Positions 5,812 through 8,341 of a stretch of 8,341 nucleotides of DNA are shown here, in pieces. Origin of the DNA: an uncultured Eggerthellaceae bacterium. GTDB taxonomy: Bacteria > Actinomycetota > Coriobacteriia > Coriobacteriales > Eggerthellaceae. Every line of letters begins with the position of its first letter. Positions within the stretch are counted from its first letter, which is position 1. The translations under genes and the position numbers were made by a program. The DNA is taken from the NCBI GenBank assembly GCA_910577495.1, contig CAJTML010000093.1, positions 1 through 8,341 of the forward strand, read 5' to 3'. Below the pieces are notes generated by a model that worked only from the letters and a program-made list of their open reading frames with translations, was not told where the DNA came from and made no database searches.

Positions 5812-5830
5812 ATGTGACATTTGATGTGAC
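5812..5830. repeat. ATGTGAC direct repeat upstream of the SRAP gene
   Basis: ATGTGAC occurs at 5812-5818 and again at 5824-5830, a 12-bp period, in the 39-nt gap between the MocR gene and the SRAP gene. The TGTGAC core is the same as in the repeats at 1942-1980. It lies just ahead of the SRAP ribosome binding site, where a bound protein could block expression. No known regulator is assigned. Confidence 0.4.
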
Positions 5831-5845
5831 CCCGAAGGAGCTGCT

Positions 5846-6559
5846 ATGTGCGGTAGATGTATCACGTTGACCTACGATGAGGTAGCAGACGTTATTCGCC
5901 AAATTGAGGTGGGTATCCCGATTGGCATTGAACCGGATTGGCCAGCTCAGTATCCGCAAGCCTACCCCAAGTCGGTTGTGCCGCTCATTTTGAATGGCGA
6001 AGGCGGGGGGTCGCTTGGTGGGGCGACAGCGGCGAGGTCGCTTGGTGGGACGGCAGCGCCTGGGGCGACAGCGGCGGGGTCGCCTGGGGCGCTTGAGGGT
6101 GCGGAGCCTGATACCCCTGTTCAGCTGCAACTTTTTGTTGGCGAAAAAACGTGGGGTTTCGAAGAGTCGTGGAAAAACGGCGTGGTGTTCAACACGCGTA
6201 TCGAAAGCGCTGACAAACCGCTGTGGCACGAGTCGCTCTCCCAGCGTCGGTGCGTCATCTGCGCGCGCGGGTTTTTTGAAACGCACGCAACCGAAACGGT
6301 GCCTTCTGCCAAGACTGGTCGCATGATTAAGGCGCAATATGAGTTTAAAGTGCCTGATCAAAGCGTACTACTCATCGGCGGGATTTGGCGAGACGATCGC
6401 TTCTCCATGGTAACCACCGAGGCAAACGCGGACATGGCGCCCATCCATCATCGGATGCCGCTCGTGCTTCGCCAGTCAGAGCTGCCGTTGTGGTTTGGAC
6501 CGAACTATCTGAGCTTGGCTGACCGGAGTTCTATTCCGCTGGTGGCGCGCCGCGCGTAA
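5846..6559 (+). CDS. SRAP/YedK (HMCES)-type abasic-site-processing protein
   Basis: SRAP proteins form a thiazolidine crosslink through Cys2 to abasic sites in single-stranded DNA, protecting them. The hallmarks are present: MCGRC with Cys2 after Met removal, FNTRIESA (Asn115), RRCVICARGFFE (Glu145) and IHHRMP (His201), corresponding to the Cys2, Asn75, Glu105 and His160 set of E. coli YedK. ATG 5846 is fixed by the need for Cys2 and by GAAGGAG at 5834-5840, 5 nt upstream. The 237-residue product carries a Gly/Ala/Ser-rich insertion near residues 51-90, between VVPLILN and VQLQLFVGEKTWGF, encoded by imperfect tandem repeats. WGFEESW takes the place of the usual WGLIPSW. It sits 39 nt after the MocR gene and about 100 nt before the AlkA-like gene. 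The family call is firm; the effect of the insertion is unknown. Confidence 0.93.
   Translation: MCGRCITLTYDEVADVIRQIEVGIPIGIEPDWPAQYPQAYPKSVVPLILNGEGGGSLGGATAARSLGGTAAPGATAAGSPGALEGAEPDTPVQLQLFVGEKTWGFEESWKNGVVFNTRIESADKPLWHESLSQRRCVICARGFFETHATETVPSAKTGRMIKAQYEFKVPDQSVLLIGGIWRDDRFSMVTTEANADMAPIHHRMPLVLRQSELPLWFGPNYLSLADRSSIPLVARRA
6009..6091. repeat. Imperfect tandem repeats within the SRAP gene
   Basis: GGTCGCTTGGTGGG occurs at 6009-6022 and 6036-6049, a 27-bp (9-codon) period, with a diverged third copy GGTCGCCTGGGGCG at 6078-6091. GGGGCGACAGCGGCG occurs at 6020-6034 and 6062-6076. The encoded peptide units are SLGGATAAR, SLGGTAAP, GATAAG and SPGALEG. They account for the insertion that makes this protein longer than usual. 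Confidence 0.7.
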
Positions 6560-6585
6560 GGGGCGTGGACAAAGGGATACGAGGG

Positions 6586-6611
6586 CGCGGCCAAAGGGGC
6601 ACAAGGCCGCG
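6586..6611 (+). other. GC-rich hairpin between the SRAP and AlkA-like genes
   Basis: CGCGGCC (6586-6592) pairs perfectly with GGCCGCG (6605-6611) around a 12-nt loop. No T tract follows, so it is not a clear intrinsic terminator; it could be an mRNA structure or processing site. It begins 27 nt after the SRAP stop. Confidence 0.35.
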
Positions 6612-6657
6612 GGCAGCGGAGGTTGGTGCAGCACGCGAGTAACACACGGGAGAAATC

Positions 6658-7299
6658 ATGCAGAATGTCGAAATACCAGATGAGGCGCTTGTCTACCTCT
6701 CGGAAAAAGACGAAAAAATGGCGCGTCTCATTTCTGAAATTGGCCCAATCTGCCGCCCGCGCCACCCTGATCTTACCGACGCGCTCACCTACGCCATTGT
6801 GGGCCAGCAAATCTCGACGGCCGCGCAAGAGACCATCTACGCGCGTCTCGTGGATCTGTTGGGCGCGATTTCGCCCGAAACGCTGCTGGCGCACACGCCC
6901 GAGGAGCTGCAAGCGTGCGGCTTGTCGTTTCGCAAAGTGTCATATATTCAGGACTTCGCCACGCGCGTCCATACGGGTGCCTTCGACATTGCTGCGCTTG
7001 AAACTATGGAGGATGACCAGGTCATTCGCCAACTTGTTACGCTCAAAGGGATTGGCGAATGGACTGCCGAGATGCTGCTCCTCTTTTGCCTGAATCGGCC
7101 GGATGTGCTGAGTTTTTCGGACCTGGGAATTCAGCGCGGGCTGCGCATGGTGTATCATCACCGCGCGATCACGCCGCAGCTGTTTGCGCGCTATAAGCGG
7201 CGGTTTAGCCCGTACGGAAGCGTGGCCAGCCTCTATTTGTGGGAGGTCGCCCGCGCGAACATTCCTGGTTTCGACAAGGATTTCGTGCCGTCTGCCTGA
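6658..7299 (+). CDS. DNA-3-methyladenine glycosylase II-like (AlkA family, HhH-GPD)
   Basis: This enzyme should excise alkylated bases such as 3-methyladenine, leaving an abasic site (base excision repair, on chromosomal DNA). The 213-residue protein is an HhH-GPD fold without the N-terminal TBP-like domain of E. coli AlkA, the compact form common in bacteria. LTDALTYAIVGQQIS (39-53) starts the core, LKGIGEWTAEMLL (129-141) is the helix-hairpin-helix, and SFSDLGIQRGL (152-162) carries the presumed catalytic Asp155. YLWEVARANIPGFD ends the core. No C-terminal iron-sulfur cysteine cluster is present, arguing against MutY/Nth. ATG 6658 is supported by GGGAG at 6648-6652, 5 nt upstream. It follows the SRAP gene by 98 nt on the same strand. 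The family call is firm; the base preference is inferred. Confidence 0.92.
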   Translation: MQNVEIPDEALVYLSEKDEKMARLISEIGPICRPRHPDLTDALTYAIVGQQISTAAQETIYARLVDLLGAISPETLLAHTPEELQACGLSFRKVSYIQDFATRVHTGAFDIAALETMEDDQVIRQLVTLKGIGEWTAEMLLLFCLNRPDVLSFSDLGIQRGLRMVYHHRAITPQLFARYKRRFSPYGSVASLYLWEVARANIPGFDKDFVPSA

Positions 7300-7465
7300 G
7301 CGGTGTGGCCCTGCGCAATTTCATTCAAGAACGCGCGCGCCAGACGCGTTAGAGTGCAAGCTGCGCTACATGCGCGGCGCTGGCGCAGGCTTGAGCGGGT
7401 GCCGACGGGGGCGCGGATGGCGATGCAGGCGCGCGACGCGGACGCGCGGTAGATGAGGTAGCACG

Positions 7466-8341
7466 ATGAGCGGAAATATGAGATATCACGGGACGGCGTT
7501 GCTCACGATTTTGCTGTGGGGAACCACGTTCGTCTCTACAAAAGTCCTGTTGGTGAGCATATCGCCGCTGTGGATTTTGCTGCTGCGGTTTGTGCTGGGC
7601 TTTTTGGTGCTCTGGGCACTCAGTCCGCACATCATGCGGCTCAACCAGTGCTCGCATGAGTGGCTGTTTGTGCTGGCGGGTTTGTTGGGTGTGGCGGGCT
7701 ACTACCTGCTTGAGAACATGGCGCTCGTCTATACCAACGCCACCAACGTCGGCGTTATTGCTGCCGCCTCTCCGTTATTTACGGCAATCTTTGCCGCGTT
7801 GGGTGGCAACAAATCTGCCCTGCGACTTCGCTTTATTCTGGGATTTGCGGTTGCTATGTGTGGGCTTTTGCTGGTCAGTTTTGGCAGCGGGCAGGGCTTC
7901 TCACTTGCGGGCGACACCTCACTGATTGGCGATGTGTTGGCGCTGATTGCGTCACTGGTGTGGGCGTGTTATTCGCTGTTGACCCAGCACATTGCGAAGT
8001 TGGGCTACAGCACCATTCCCTCAACAAGGCGTACGTTTATGTGGGGGTTGCTCTTTATCGTTCCAGCCACGCTGCTTTTTGGTGGCGAATTGCCCGCGGC
8101 ATCAGTACTCATGCAGGTTGAAAACTTCGCCAACTTGATCTATTTGGGTGTGTTCGCCTCGGCGGTCTGCTTTGTGACCTGGGGACTTTCGGTAAAGCAC
8201 CTGGGCGCGACCACCACGACAACCTACATTTATCTGGTGCCTGCTATTACCGCAACTGCCTCCATGATTATTTTGGGCGAACCGTTTACGCCTCTTATCG
8301 TGCTGGGCATTGTGCTGACCATCAGCGGTTTGTTGCTTTCG
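7466..8341 (+). CDS. EamA-family (DMT superfamily) membrane transporter, 3' end outside window
   Basis: The frame from ATG 7466 is open for 292 codons to the window edge, so the C-terminus is cut, though the typical family length is about 300 residues. It is a ten-helix inner-membrane carrier with two EamA repeats. The first (about residues 8-137) opens with TALLTILLWGTTFVSTKVLL and includes LENMALVYTNATNVGVI. The second (about 150-290) includes LIASLVWACYSLLTQ and the mirrored ending KHLGATTTTTYIYLVPAITA followed by ILGEPFTPLIVLG. Hydrophobic stretches of about 20 residues alternate with short charged loops throughout. GAGG at 7455-7458, 7 nt upstream, supports ATG 7466; ATG 7478 is an in-frame alternative. 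Such carriers export amino acids or other metabolites, but the substrate cannot be told here. It lies 166 nt after the AlkA-like gene and may have its own promoter. Confidence 0.92.
   Translation, partial: MSGNMRYHGTALLTILLWGTTFVSTKVLLVSISPLWILLLRFVLGFLVLWALSPHIMRLNQCSHEWLFVLAGLLGVAGYYLLENMALVYTNATNVGVIAAASPLFTAIFAALGGNKSALRLRFILGFAVAMCGLLLVSFGSGQGFSLAGDTSLIGDVLALIASLVWACYSLLTQHIAKLGYSTIPSTRRTFMWGLLFIVPATLLFGGELPAASVLMQVENFANLIYLGVFASAVCFVTWGLSVKHLGATTTTTYIYLVPAITATASMIILGEPFTPLIVLGIVLTISGLLLS

Noticed and set aside
5696..6361. 221-codon minus-strand frame with RPRRCRPTKRPRRCRP repeats
   Set aside because: Antisense to the SRAP gene; the Arg/Pro repeats are just the reverse of the tandem-repeat insertion.
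7300..7465. Small gene between the AlkA-like and EamA genes
   Set aside because: Only a GC-rich frame overlapping the end of the glycosylase gene is present, with no ribosome binding site or recognisable sequence.

Overview
The window looks like a moderately GC-rich actinobacterial chromosome segment, most plausibly from the class Coriobacteriia. The reasons are GC-rich third codon positions, a LytS-type kinase, DXP-independent vitamin B6 synthesis (PdxS/PdxT) with a MocR-type regulator, and several GTG/TTG start candidates. The placement is an inference from gene content and style, not from a marker gene.

Layout, left to right. (1) Positions 3-968 (+) hold the C-terminal part of a LytS-type sensor histidine kinase cut by the window edge. 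(2) Positions 1017-1763 (+) encode a HAD-family phosphoglycolate-phosphatase-like enzyme. (3) Positions 1787-1862 (+) are a tRNA-Arg(CCU) with encoded CCA, whose -10 box lies just after the phosphatase stop, followed by a hairpin terminator. (4) Positions 1863-2383 are the only long gap. It lies between convergent units and holds the terminator, two adjacent 10-bp tandem duplications, a nested TGTGACA inverted repeat and an AT-rich palindrome, but no convincing gene. (5) Positions 4056-2384 (-) are pdxS-pdxT, overlapping at TAATG. (6) Diverging from pdxS, positions 4259-5806 (+) encode a PdxR-like MocR regulator (GntR-type DNA-binding domain fused to an aminotransferase-like domain), interrupted by one in-frame TGA. 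(7) Positions 5846-6559 (+) encode a SRAP/YedK-type abasic-site protein. (8) Positions 6658-7299 (+) encode an AlkA-like DNA glycosylase. (9) Positions 7466 to the window end (+) encode an EamA-family transporter without a stop inside the window.

How they fit together. PdxS and PdxT form the PLP synthase complex, and the divergent MocR protein is the expected PLP-sensing regulator. The shared intergenic region carries GGCGAA-type repeats at about 10-bp phase, a reasonable operator candidate, because MocR proteins are known to use direct repeats. The glycosylase produces abasic sites and the SRAP protein crosslinks to and shields abasic sites, so these two neighbours may act in sequence in DNA repair.

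The most notable points are the single nonsense codon exactly at the junction of the two regulator domains with everything downstream intact; the phased repeats between pdxS and pdxR; an eight-C tract between the pdxS ribosome binding site and its start codon; and repeat-encoded low-complexity insertions in two otherwise conserved enzymes (PdxT and the SRAP protein). I see no CRISPR array, insertion sequence, phage gene or clearly new defence-type system.
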